Assembly: GCA_027450045.1 (NCBI GenBank)
Contig: DAIDKM010000007.1
Coordinates: forward strand, 1 to 58,754
Reading direction: 5' to 3'
DNA: 58,754 bases
From: Paludibacter sp.
GTDB lineage: Bacteria > Bacteroidota > Bacteroidia > Bacteroidales > Paludibacteraceae
The position numbers and the translations under genes are program-made. Shown piece by piece: positions 47,089 to 56,055 of the stretch (positions are counted from its first letter, which is position 1; every line of letters begins with the position of its first letter). The notes under the pieces were generated by a model that worked only from the letters and a program-made list of their open reading frames with translations, made no database searches and was not told the DNA's origin.

Positions 47089-48219
47089 ATGGAAAATCAA
47101 CCTACTACCCCATCGCCAACCGAACTTAGAACAGAAGAGTTTGTTGTCAATATTGGGCCACAACATCCGGCCACGCACGGTGTACTTCGCATCGAAGCTA
47201 CACTCGACGGAGAAACCGTAAAAGACATACTTCCTCATTTAGGATACATCCATCGAGGTATCGAAAAGATGACTGAATCGATGCCTTACAAGCAATCGAT
47301 TTATCTGACCAGTCGGATGGATTATCTTTCTGCACACATCAATAATCACGCTTGTTCTTTAGCCATAGAAAATGCGTTAGGGATTGAAGTTTCTGCACGT
47401 GCCAAGGCAATCCGTATCATCATGGATGAGTTGCAACGACTCACGTCACACGAATTGTGGTGGGGATCATGTGCCATGGATATCGGAGCCGTGACTCCAT
47501 TTTTCTTAGGATTCCGCGATCGTGAACGCATTTTAGAGATCTTCGAAGCTAATACGGGCAACCGTCTCACGATGAATTATATTATTCCCGGCGGTGTTAT
47601 GCGCGATGTTTTACCTTCATTTGTAACTGACGTCAAAGAGTTATTGAAGAAGATCAAAGGCTACCGGCATGAATATGATCAGTTGATTACCGGCAACTTC
47701 ATCTTTCAACATCGGACACAAGGTGTGGGTTATCTATCGAAAGAACAAGCCATTTCATTAGCTTGTTCAGGGCCTGTAGCACGAGCATCGGGCGTCAGTT
47801 GCGATGTTCGGAAGCATTATCCGTATGATGGCTACGAAAAATTAGATTTCAATGAAGTGATCGACTACGGGTGCGATAACTGGGCACGCTATCTTGTACA
47901 CATGGAAGAGATGAACCAATCCATCCATATCATCGAGCAATTGTTGGATAATTTTCCAACAGGAGAATATCGCACCAAAATTAAAGGAATCATCAAATTA
48001 CCCGAAGGAGAATATTATCAACGCGTTGAGACAGCCCGTGGTGAATTAGGCGTTTATATTGTAGCCGACGGAAGCAACAAACCATATCGCATGAAATTTC
48101 GCACACCATCCTTTTCAAATTTGGGTGCAGTGAAACCCACCACGGTTGGACTAAAGATTGCCGATTTGATGGCCAACATGTCAACGATTGATTTGGTAGT
48201 TCCTGATATTGACCGATAA
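47089..48219 (+). CDS. nuoD: NADH-quinone oxidoreductase subunit D
   Basis: This 376-residue protein is the 49-kDa subunit that forms the quinone site with NuoB. It has NIGPQHPATHGVLRIEATLDG with the quinone-site histidines, HLGYIHRGIEKM, and the C-terminal FRTPSFSNLGAVKPTT. As in all complex I, the Ni-Fe cysteines are absent. It is 12 bases after nuoC. Confidence 0.97.
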   Translation: MENQPTTPSPTELRTEEFVVNIGPQHPATHGVLRIEATLDGETVKDILPHLGYIHRGIEKMTESMPYKQSIYLTSRMDYLSAHINNHACSLAIENALGIEVSARAKAIRIIMDELQRLTSHELWWGSCAMDIGAVTPFFLGFRDRERILEIFEANTGNRLTMNYIIPGGVMRDVLPSFVTDVKELLKKIKGYRHEYDQLITGNFIFQHRTQGVGYLSKEQAISLACSGPVARASGVSCDVRKHYPYDGYEKLDFNEVIDYGCDNWARYLVHMEEMNQSIHIIEQLLDNFPTGEYRTKIKGIIKLPEGEYYQRVETARGELGVYIVADGSNKPYRMKFRTPSFSNLGAVKPTTVGLKIADLMANMSTIDLVVPDIDR

Positions 48220-48229
48220 AACAGAGGAT

Positions 48230-49327
48230 ATGATTTCAATGATAGAATTTACAGATATTACGGCTTGGATTCACAGCCTTTTGTTGAGTGTAATGACTCC
48301 CACATGGACATATATTGTGGAACTGGCGCTATCAGGCGTTACAGCCTTGGTGGTCTTGTTAGTCTGCGTCATTATCATGGTGTACATGGAACGCAAAGTT
48401 GCCGGTTTTATGCAGCTTCGATGGGGACCGAACCGTGTAGGACCTTACGGAATTTTTCAAGTCATTGCCGACGTTATTAAGCTCTTGTTAAAAGAGAGTT
48501 TCTCCCCCAATCGCGCCGACAAGGTAATGTTCAATATCGCTCCAGCATTAGCTTTATGCGTTTCGCTGATGGCGTTAGCCCCTATTTCGTGGGCGCCGGG
48601 ATTAACCATGTGGGACACCAATATTGGTATCTTATTCATTACAGCAATCTCTTCAATGGGTGTGATTGGAATTTTGATGGCGGGATGGTCAAGTAACAAC
48701 AAATACTCGCTCATCGGAGCCATGCGAAGCGGCGCTCAAATTGTTAGTTATGAACTTTCAGCCGGCTTGTCAATCGTCACAGCAGTGGCGCTTGCCGGTA
48801 CGCTTTCCACAAACGGCATCATCCAATCTCAAGCTGACGGATGGTGGATACTCAAAGGTCAAATTCCTGCTATTATTGCCTTTTTGATTTATGTTATTGC
48901 CAGTACAGCAGAATGTAATCGCGCTCCTTTCGACTTGGCCGAAGCTGAATCGGAACTTACAGCCGGTTATCACACGGAATATGCCGGGATGCAATTCGGA
49001 ATTTTCTATTTGAACGAATACATCAACATGGCCATTGTGTCCATCATTGCATCCACGTTGTTCCTTGGTGGATGGATGCCATTCCATTTGCCTTTCGATT
49101 ATCCTGTTGTACATGTGTTTAATCACATCATGGATTTCATCCCGACGTGGATGTGGTTCTTTGGAAAAATGTTTCTGATCATCTTCTTTATGATGTGGTT
49201 CCGGTGGACTTTTCCGCGTTTACGGATCGACCAATTGCTGAAATTGGAATGGAAATATTTATTGCCAATAAGCATTGTGAACTTGCTTTTTGCCGCTGTC
49301 ATTATTGTTTTGCATTGGCATTTATAA
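48230..49327 (+). CDS. nuoH: NADH-quinone oxidoreductase subunit H
   Basis: This 365-residue, eight-helix protein joins the quinone cavity to the ion pumps. Signatures are VYMERKVAGFMQLRWGPNRVGP, the acidic E-channel stretch CNRAPFDLAEAESELTAGYH and EYAGMQFGIFYLNEY. I chose the ATG at 48230, 10 bases after the nuoD stop; an earlier TTG (48209) overlaps nuoD and a later ATG (48239) is also possible. A 142-base gap with no visible signal follows before nuoI. Confidence 0.96.
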   Translation: MISMIEFTDITAWIHSLLLSVMTPTWTYIVELALSGVTALVVLLVCVIIMVYMERKVAGFMQLRWGPNRVGPYGIFQVIADVIKLLLKESFSPNRADKVMFNIAPALALCVSLMALAPISWAPGLTMWDTNIGILFITAISSMGVIGILMAGWSSNNKYSLIGAMRSGAQIVSYELSAGLSIVTAVALAGTLSTNGIIQSQADGWWILKGQIPAIIAFLIYVIASTAECNRAPFDLAEAESELTAGYHTEYAGMQFGIFYLNEYINMAIVSIIASTLFLGGWMPFHLPFDYPVVHVFNHIMDFIPTWMWFFGKMFLIIFFMMWFRWTFPRLRIDQLLKLEWKYLLPISIVNLLFAAVIIVLHWHL

Positions 49328-49469
49328 TAGTCCTGAGAAAAAGAAACTCAAAACAGCTAATTCCTTGCAAGAGGAAATATTGAATATTAAAACAAGATTG
49401 AATGATGCGAATCCCCTTAAAACGGAGAAGTTCCATCTGATCTTAGTGTAAAAAATCAAATATAAACAG

Positions 49470-49973
49470 ATGAAATCACTTTTCAACTATATCAAGGAGG
49501 TTGTTTATGCCTTCGTGTCGTTGGCTAAAGGATTATTATTGACGCTTCGCTATTTTGTTACCATCAGGAAGGTAAATATCACCGAAGAATATCCCAATAA
49601 CAGAACGACAACTATTAGCGTCAAGGAACGATTTTATGGCGAAGTTGTTTTACCACATGACGAAAACAATGAACATAAATGCACGGCTTGTACTTTGTGT
49701 CAAATTGCCTGTCCAAACAACTCGATACAGATTATCTCGAAGCAAATCGAAACGGAAGACGGGAAAAAGAAACGTGTGTTGGATAAATGGGTATATCATT
49801 TAGACTCATGCACATTCTGCTACCAGTGCATTGACGCTTGTCCGCAAGATGCCATTGAAATGAAAAACTCATTTGAACTGAGCGTTTACGATCGAACAAA
49901 ACTCATCTACCAACTCAATCGCCCCGGATCTAAATTAAAAGAAAAACCGACCGTTAAAGAACAACAATCATGA
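49470..49973 (+). CDS. nuoI: NADH-quinone oxidoreductase subunit I
   Basis: This 167-residue protein has two complete [4Fe-4S] motifs: C71-C74-C77-C81 (CTACTLCQIACP) and C114-C117-C120-C124 (CTFCYQCIDACP). They hold clusters N6a and N6b. Without NuoEFG this subunit is the probable entry point for electrons from ferredoxin or flavodoxin; that is inference from other 11-subunit complexes. Its stop overlaps the nuoJ start (ATGA). Confidence 0.96.
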   Translation: MKSLFNYIKEVVYAFVSLAKGLLLTLRYFVTIRKVNITEEYPNNRTTTISVKERFYGEVVLPHDENNEHKCTACTLCQIACPNNSIQIISKQIETEDGKKKRVLDKWVYHLDSCTFCYQCIDACPQDAIEMKNSFELSVYDRTKLIYQLNRPGSKLKEKPTVKEQQS

Positions 49974-50515
49974 ACGCATCGACTGTCATTTTCTATGTTT
50001 TAGGGTCTCTCGTGCTCATTTTTGGAGCTATGACCGTTTTTTCGCAAAAAATTTTCAGAGCGGCTGTCTACCTCCTTTTTTCATTGATCAGCGTTGCTGG
50101 ACTTTATTTATTGTGGGATATGGATTTTATTGCCGCGCTGCAAATCATTATTTATGTTGGTGGTATCGTGGTGTTGATTATCTTCTCTATTTTCCTGACG
50201 CAACGTTCGGGAGAAAAGCTGCCGCCGCCAATAAAGAAGCGCCTCGTATGGTCGGGTATTTTAACCATCAGCGGATTAGGACTTACATCATGGATTGTTT
50301 ACAACTATCTTTTTTCCGCGTCAACTTTACCTGGCGTTGAGCCTACCGTGCATAACATCGGGGAGCAAATGCTCAGTTACAGCAAATATGGCTACGTTTT
50401 CCCTTTTGAAGTGATCAACATTTTGCTTTTGGCCGCGTTAGTTGGAAGCATCGTGATTGCCATGAAGAAAAAAGAGATAAAACCTACAGACGAAACCACT
50501 CACATCACAAAATAA
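49970..50515 (+). CDS. nuoJ: NADH-quinone oxidoreductase subunit J
   Basis: This 181-residue membrane protein has five helices and the NuoJ signatures FRAAVYLLFSLISVAGLYLLWDMDFIAALQIIIYVGGIVVLIIFSIFL-type stretch (50056-50196). It lies next to NuoA and NuoK in the membrane arm. The start overlaps the nuoI stop and nuoK follows after 7 bases. Confidence 0.94.
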   Translation: MNASTVIFYVLGSLVLIFGAMTVFSQKIFRAAVYLLFSLISVAGLYLLWDMDFIAALQIIIYVGGIVVLIIFSIFLTQRSGEKLPPPIKKRLVWSGILTISGLGLTSWIVYNYLFSASTLPGVEPTVHNIGEQMLSYSKYGYVFPFEVINILLLAALVGSIVIAMKKKEIKPTDETTHITK

Positions 50516-50522
50516 AACGAGT

Positions 50523-50837
50523 ATGGAACAAGTGCCTTTATCACACATTCTCATTCTAAGTTCTGCTCTTTTTTTTCTGGGCATTTATGGATTCTTCTCA
50601 CGTCGTAACATGATTACGATGCTGATGTCCATTGAACTTATTTTGAACAGTGCCAACATCAATTTTATAGCATTCAATAAATACCTCTTTCCGCACCAAT
50701 TGGAAGGTGTATTTTTCACCATGTTTATCATCGTGGTGGCTGCTGCTGAAGTATCCTTATCGATTGCTATTATTATAAATCTGTATCGCCGATTCAACAC
50801 GATTGATATTGAGGATACGACAACGATGAAGTATTAA
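50523..50837 (+). CDS. nuoK: NADH-quinone oxidoreductase subunit K
   Basis: This 104-residue, three-helix subunit has the conserved helix glutamates in MLMSIELILNSANINF and VAAAEVSLSIAIIINLYR, needed for proton transfer. The length is standard. Confidence 0.96.
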   Translation: MEQVPLSHILILSSALFFLGIYGFFSRRNMITMLMSIELILNSANINFIAFNKYLFPHQLEGVFFTMFIIVVAAAEVSLSIAIIINLYRRFNTIDIEDTTTMKY

Positions 50838-50838
50838 T

Positions 50839-52776
50839 ATGAACAGTTACGAATTATCTTCCTTACTGATTGTGGCATTGCCTCTGATGAGTTTTGCGTT
50901 TCTCGTTTTACTCAGCAAACAACTGAAACCACGTGTAGCGGGAATTATTGGCACGCTTACCCTTGCTACAACAGCTATCCTGACTTTTTATGTCGCCGCG
51001 GGCTATTTCTTTGGTTTCGGTATGGAAAACGGCGCTTACGTACACCACATCGCTTTGCAGTTTCAATGGCTAAAGTTTTCCGATAACCTTTCCATTGATC
51101 TGGGCATTGTGTTAGATCCCATATCCGTGGCATTATTGATTGTCATTACGGTAGTTTCGACCATGGTGCATCTGTATAGTTTGAACTATATGCACGGTGA
51201 AGAATATTTCGCCCGCTACTATGCCTATCTTTCGCTATTCACCTTTTCGATGCTCGGATTGGTGATGGCTGTCAACATTTTTCAAATGTACATCTTCTGG
51301 GAATTGGTGGGGGTTTCTTCATTCTTATTGATCGGATTTTATTTCACCAAACCATCAGCCATCGCCGCCGCAAAGAAAGCGTTTATCGTGACGCGTTTCG
51401 CCGACTTAGGCTTCTTGATTGGTATTCTGATATTAAGTCATGGCGCCAAGACACTTGATTTCTTCGTGATGATTCAACGCCTCACGCAAGCCGGATCGCC
51501 TTACTTAGCTCATTTCACGGCCACTTCTTTTTTAGGGTTATCCACTCTATCGTGGGCCTTGTTGTTAGTCTTTGCAGGTGGCGCCGGGAAATCGGCCATG
51601 TTTCCGTTGCATATCTGGTTGCCCGATGCTATGGAAGGTCCTACTCCCGTTTCCGCGTTAATCCATGCTGCAACGATGGTAGTTGCAGGCGTTTATTTGG
51701 TAGCCCGCTTATTCCCGATCTTTGCTATTTCGGCACCTGACGCTTTACTCATTATTGCCTATATCGGAGCATTTACGGCGCTCTTTGCAGCCGTTATTGC
51801 CTGCACACAAACCGATATTAAACGGGTATTAGCCTATTCGACCATTTCGCAAATTGCCTACATGATGTTTGCCTTAGGCGTTTCAGGATGGGGCGAAGGT
51901 CAAACCGAAGGCTTCACAGCTTCTATCTTCCACCTTTTTACACACGCATTTTTCAAAGCCTTATTATTCTTAGGTGCCGGTGCCATTATTCATGCCATTA
52001 ACAGTAACGAGATGAAAGATATGGGAGGCTTACGAAAAGCGCTTCCAATTACGCACATCACCTTTTTGGTGGCTTGTTTATCCATTTCGGGTATTCCTCC
52101 GTTCTCGGGATTTTTCAGTAAAGAAGCCATCCTTTCGGCAGCATCACATAGCAACATGTTGGTTTATTATGTTGGACTATTCACCAGTGGACTGACTGCT
52201 TTCTACATGTTCCGTCTTTATTTCCGTATCTTTTGGTACAAACCGGTGCAAGATCACCATAATCACGAAAAGCATACCTGGGCAATGAATAGCGCATTGC
52301 TGGTTTTGGTTTTAGGCGCTGCTTTTGCAGGGTTAATTCCTTTCGGATCGTTTGTCAGCGCTACCGGATCGCCCATCATATTACCATTTAATCCTTCATT
52401 CTCCGTTGTTCCCGTTTCGTTCGGATTGATCGGAATCTTTTTGGCGTATTTCTTTTTCTCCAAAGAATCGGACAGAGCTGATAAAACTGTTGCCTACTTC
52501 GGTGGATTTTATCGTGCCGCATATCATAAATTCTACATTGACGAAATCTATCTTTTCATAACAAAGAAAGTAATCTTCAACTTGATTGGACGGCCTGCTG
52601 CATGGTTCGATCGCACCGTTGTGAATGGAATTTTGATCAATGGGACCGCTGTCGTGACAGAAGCCGGTTCGGAAGCTATTAAGCCGATGCAATCCGGGAA
52701 AGTTCAATCGTACGCGATGTTCTTCTTAGGCGGTGTACTGCTCCTTGTCGCTTTATTATTCATTCAATTCATGTAA
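50839..52776 (+). CDS. nuoL: NADH-quinone oxidoreductase subunit L
   Basis: This 645-residue antiporter-like subunit is the distal pump with the long lateral helix. It keeps the helix-5 glutamate (FWELVGVSSFLLIGFY), the helix-7 lysine (AGGAGKSAMFPLHIWLPDAMEGPTPVSALIHAATMV-type segment, 51580-51690) and the SGIPPFSGFFSKEAIL motif. The C-terminal lateral helix and the last membrane helix are present. It starts 1 base after nuoK. Confidence 0.97.
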   Translation: MNSYELSSLLIVALPLMSFAFLVLLSKQLKPRVAGIIGTLTLATTAILTFYVAAGYFFGFGMENGAYVHHIALQFQWLKFSDNLSIDLGIVLDPISVALLIVITVVSTMVHLYSLNYMHGEEYFARYYAYLSLFTFSMLGLVMAVNIFQMYIFWELVGVSSFLLIGFYFTKPSAIAAAKKAFIVTRFADLGFLIGILILSHGAKTLDFFVMIQRLTQAGSPYLAHFTATSFLGLSTLSWALLLVFAGGAGKSAMFPLHIWLPDAMEGPTPVSALIHAATMVVAGVYLVARLFPIFAISAPDALLIIAYIGAFTALFAAVIACTQTDIKRVLAYSTISQIAYMMFALGVSGWGEGQTEGFTASIFHLFTHAFFKALLFLGAGAIIHAINSNEMKDMGGLRKALPITHITFLVACLSISGIPPFSGFFSKEAILSAASHSNMLVYYVGLFTSGLTAFYMFRLYFRIFWYKPVQDHHNHEKHTWAMNSALLVLVLGAAFAGLIPFGSFVSATGSPIILPFNPSFSVVPVSFGLIGIFLAYFFFSKESDRADKTVAYFGGFYRAAYHKFYIDEIYLFITKKVIFNLIGRPAAWFDRTVVNGILINGTAVVTEAGSEAIKPMQSGKVQSYAMFFLGGVLLLVALLFIQFM

Positions 52777-52782
52777 TCACCA

Positions 52783-54279
52783 ATGGATATCTTACAACTA
52801 TTAATCATCCTGCCGATAATAACCATACTCGGAATGATCGTGGCGAAAAAAGAGCTGCTGATCAAAAGTATTGCTTTAGCGGGAAGCTCGCTGCAATTAG
52901 TTATATCAGTCATCATCACTGTGCTGTATGTTCAACTACGCCAAACAGGAACAACGGATCAATTCTTATTTCAAAGCAGCTACGTCTGGTTTGCACCTTT
53001 AAAAATCTATTTCAGCTCCGGTATCGATGGCATCTCGTTAGCGATGATTCTTATGACGGCATTGGTTGTTCTTGCAGGCGTATTGGTTTCGTGGAAAATC
53101 AATAAACAGGTGAAAGAGTTTTTCTTCCTTCTTATTGTATTAAGTCTGAGCGCTTATGGCTTTTTCATAACAACCAACCTTTTTGTGATGTTCTTTTTCC
53201 TTGAATTAGCCGTCATCCCAAAGTTTTTGTTGATTGGTATGTGGGGAAGCGGACGAAAAGAATACAGCTCCATGAAGCTGGCTTTGATGTTGATGGCCGG
53301 TTCCGCGCTGGTTTTTTTAGGTATGATCGGGCTTTTTTATGCTTCAGGGATGCAGTCGTGGGACATTCAGGATATAGCTAAACTCAACATCCCCATCGCT
53401 ACGCAACGTGTGCTCTATCTGCTATTGTTTACAGGATTCGGCGTGTTCACGGCCATGTTTCCTTTTCATACATGGGCGCCCGACGGGCACTCATCAGCTC
53501 CAACCGCCGCTTCCATGTTCTTAGCCGGTATTTCGATGAAATTAGGCGCTTATGGCTGTTTACGTGTTGCTACTTATTTATTGCCTGGCGCTGCGCAAGA
53601 GCTTTCGTGGATCTTTATCATTCTGGCTTCCATTGCCATCATCTATGGCGCTTTCGCCACCATGATGCAAAAGGATTTGAAATATATGAACGCATACTCG
53701 TCCGTTAGTCACGTGGGATTTATCATTCTTGGTATTGCCATGCTGACCAAAGTAGCCATAACAGGAGCTGTGATGCAAATGGTGTCGCACGGTATCATGA
53801 CAGCCCTTTTCTTTGCCGCCATCGGGATGATTTACGATCGGGCACATACAAGACAAGCTAATGAATTGGGCGGAATGCTCAAGCAAATTCCTTTCATTGG
53901 AACTGCTTTTATTATTTCAGGATTAACATCGCTCGGATTGCCTGGTTTTAGCGGATTCGTTTCCGAAATGACCGTGTTTGTCGGATCGTGGGAACGAGCA
54001 GGCATTTTCTATCGCGGCGCAACCATTTTAGCAGCCGCTTCCATCGTGGTTACCGCGGTCTATATTTTGCGGGCTATCGGATTTGCGATATGGGGAAACA
54101 TCACCAACAAAGAATTCCTGAAATTGAAAGATGCAACATGGAGCGAACGCACTGCAACGGTGTTATTGGTGGTAGGCATTTTGATCATCGGCCTTGCGCC
54201 ATTCCTGTTTGTTCATTTGATTAATTTAGATACAACCACCATATATCAAAAATTAATTTCAAACGTTCTTGTACATTGA
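52783..54279 (+). CDS. nuoM: NADH-quinone oxidoreductase subunit M
   Basis: This 498-residue antiporter-like pump has the helix-5 glutamate (FFFLELAVIPKFLLIGMWG), MFPFHTWAPDGHSSAPTAASMFLAG after helix 7, and the YSSVSHVGFIILG and GLPGFSGFVSE motifs. The length is as expected. It starts 6 bases after nuoL. Confidence 0.97.
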   Translation: MDILQLLIILPIITILGMIVAKKELLIKSIALAGSSLQLVISVIITVLYVQLRQTGTTDQFLFQSSYVWFAPLKIYFSSGIDGISLAMILMTALVVLAGVLVSWKINKQVKEFFFLLIVLSLSAYGFFITTNLFVMFFFLELAVIPKFLLIGMWGSGRKEYSSMKLALMLMAGSALVFLGMIGLFYASGMQSWDIQDIAKLNIPIATQRVLYLLLFTGFGVFTAMFPFHTWAPDGHSSAPTAASMFLAGISMKLGAYGCLRVATYLLPGAAQELSWIFIILASIAIIYGAFATMMQKDLKYMNAYSSVSHVGFIILGIAMLTKVAITGAVMQMVSHGIMTALFFAAIGMIYDRAHTRQANELGGMLKQIPFIGTAFIISGLTSLGLPGFSGFVSEMTVFVGSWERAGIFYRGATILAAASIVVTAVYILRAIGFAIWGNITNKEFLKLKDATWSERTATVLLVVGILIIGLAPFLFVHLINLDTTTIYQKLISNVLVH

Positions 54280-54336
54280 TTTCGCACCGATCATCATGTT
54301 ATCATCTCAATTATAACATCGTAAACACATACATAA

Positions 54337-55740
54337 ATGGATAACGTTTTATTATTTCGTTTTGAGATTATCATCGCGGCTTTGATTTTAATGCTATTAG
54401 TGATGTCGCTACGCGATTTCAACACGAAAGTGACCGCTTTTCTTGGCACGATGAATGTCCTGCTCTTAGTGAATTTCCTCATCGGATGGCTACCCATGTA
54501 CACGGGAAGTTATTTCTCGGGCTTTTTCAGAACCACCGATTTGATTGTTTTTGAAAAGAATATCCTGAACTTAGGCATTCTGCTTATTTCGCTCACCTCG
54601 TATCAATGGTTGAAAAAATCGGAACATCGTCTGGAATTCTATTTCCTGATGCTCAGTAGCATCATGGGCGTTTTTGTGATGTTGTCCAGCGGCCATATTT
54701 TGATGTTGTATCTGGGAGTTGAAATGTCAACCATCCCCATCGCCGCCATGTCGAACTTCAATTTAGATGAAAAACGTTCATCCGAAGCCGGTTTGAAATT
54801 GATTCTTTCGTCCGCTTTTTCAACCGGTATCATGTTGTTCGGCATTTCACTACTCTATGGTGCAGTTGGAAATTTAAGCTTCGATTCAGTGATCGCAAAC
54901 CTGCATCCCGACATGCTGACACTCTTTGCCTTTACATTTATTCTGGCAGGTTTTGCCTTCAAAATGTCGATTGTGCCTTTCCATTTATGGACAGCCGACG
55001 TATACGAAGGATCGCCCATCGCCGTTACCAATTTTCTTTCGGTCATCAGTAAAGGATCCGTTGTGTTCGTGTTCCTGACCATTTTATACCAACTCTTCGG
55101 CGGCCTCAAAGACGAATGGTTATACGCCATCAGCATCCTGTCCATTCTGAGCATGACCGTGGGTAACTTATTTGCTTTGCGTCAGCAAAACGCCAAACGA
55201 TTTCTCGCCTTCTCTTCCATTGCGCAAGTGGGGTTTGTGTTGGTCGGCGTGGCAGGCGCATCCGTCATGGGATCTACCTCCGTCGTCTATTTCATACTCA
55301 TCTATTTATTGAGCAACATCGCTGCCTTCGGGGTGATTGGCGCCATGGCCGACAGCACCGGATCTGAGTCGTTGCAATCGTTCAAAGGACTCTACAAATC
55401 GAATCCTTTTTACGCCCTTTTCATGGTGGTAGCGCTGTTTTCGTTAGCCGGTGTGCCTCCCGTGGCAGGATTTTTCGGTAAACTATTTCTACTCACAGCC
55501 GGCATGAACAGTAAACTGTATGTCCTTTTAGGATTTGCCGGCGTCAACTTAGTACTGTCGCTCTACAACTATTTGCGTGTGGTAAAATACATGTTTATCG
55601 ACGAAGCTGTGACAACCGTACCTCCGCTCCAACGCAACCGTCAACTCACAATAGCCCTTGTTACATGCACCATCGGACTCCTCATCATCGGATTCATTCC
55701 GGCCATTTACCAATACATCGACCAAATTTGCCGCATGTAA
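54337..55740 (+). CDS. nuoN: NADH-quinone oxidoreductase subunit N
   Basis: This 467-residue antiporter-like pump has MLYLGVEMSTIPIAAMSNF (helix-5 glutamate), FKMSIVPFHLWTADVYEGSP after helix 7, and FSLAGVPPVAGFFGKLFLL. It ends the nuo operon and a strong terminator follows. No nuoE, nuoF or nuoG is present here or upstream, so the operon encodes the 11-subunit form of complex I. Confidence 0.97.
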   Translation: MDNVLLFRFEIIIAALILMLLVMSLRDFNTKVTAFLGTMNVLLLVNFLIGWLPMYTGSYFSGFFRTTDLIVFEKNILNLGILLISLTSYQWLKKSEHRLEFYFLMLSSIMGVFVMLSSGHILMLYLGVEMSTIPIAAMSNFNLDEKRSSEAGLKLILSSAFSTGIMLFGISLLYGAVGNLSFDSVIANLHPDMLTLFAFTFILAGFAFKMSIVPFHLWTADVYEGSPIAVTNFLSVISKGSVVFVFLTILYQLFGGLKDEWLYAISILSILSMTVGNLFALRQQNAKRFLAFSSIAQVGFVLVGVAGASVMGSTSVVYFILIYLLSNIAAFGVIGAMADSTGSESLQSFKGLYKSNPFYALFMVVALFSLAGVPPVAGFFGKLFLLTAGMNSKLYVLLGFAGVNLVLSLYNYLRVVKYMFIDEAVTTVPPLQRNRQLTIALVTCTIGLLIIGFIPAIYQYIDQICRM

Positions 55741-55762
55741 CCCTTAGTTTTTTGTCTATAGT

Positions 55763-55795
55763 AAAGGCTTCTGAAAGATTTTCGGAAGCCTTTTT
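55763..55795 (+). terminator. Terminator after nuoN
   Basis: AAAGGCTTC (55763-55771) and GAAGCCTTT (55785-55793) pair perfectly, with additional GAAA/TTTC pairing in the loop, and a T run follows. Confidence 0.78.
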
Positions 55796-55882
55796 GTTTA
55801 CAGCATTTGCATTCTGTCCCGTCCTGCAATAGGTTTACAGAAGAAGTAAACAAAAAGCAGGATTATGAAAATTGTAATCGGA

Positions 55883-56011
55883 TTACTTGCCAATATGTGA
55901 AGTGCCTCCACAACGTCGGCACACAACCCCTTGCCGTTCCCGATGCTCTTTAAACTTTGCAATACAACTCGCCTCGTCCGAATATTGTTCGCTAAAGTTC
56001 ATTAAATTCAT
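55883..56011 (-). pseudogene. Remnant of an IS1595-type transposase (N-terminal zinc ribbon)
   Basis: A 42-codon frame starts at ATG 56011. The peptide starts MNLMNFSEQYSDEASCIAKF and ends with GVVCRRCGGTSHIGK. This is the typical opening of ISXO2/IS1595-family transposases: the pattern DEASC.AKFKE.R..EGVVCxxCG, then the first pair of a zinc ribbon. It stops where the family continues with HYWL and the second Cys pair. No further transposase sequence or clear terminal inverted repeats were found around it, so it is a truncated relic. The N-terminus is too short to act as a transposase. Confidence 0.7.
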
Positions 56012-56055
56012 AGCTTGTTTTTATATCCTCATAACTTACAAGGGGTTCTCCTTGG

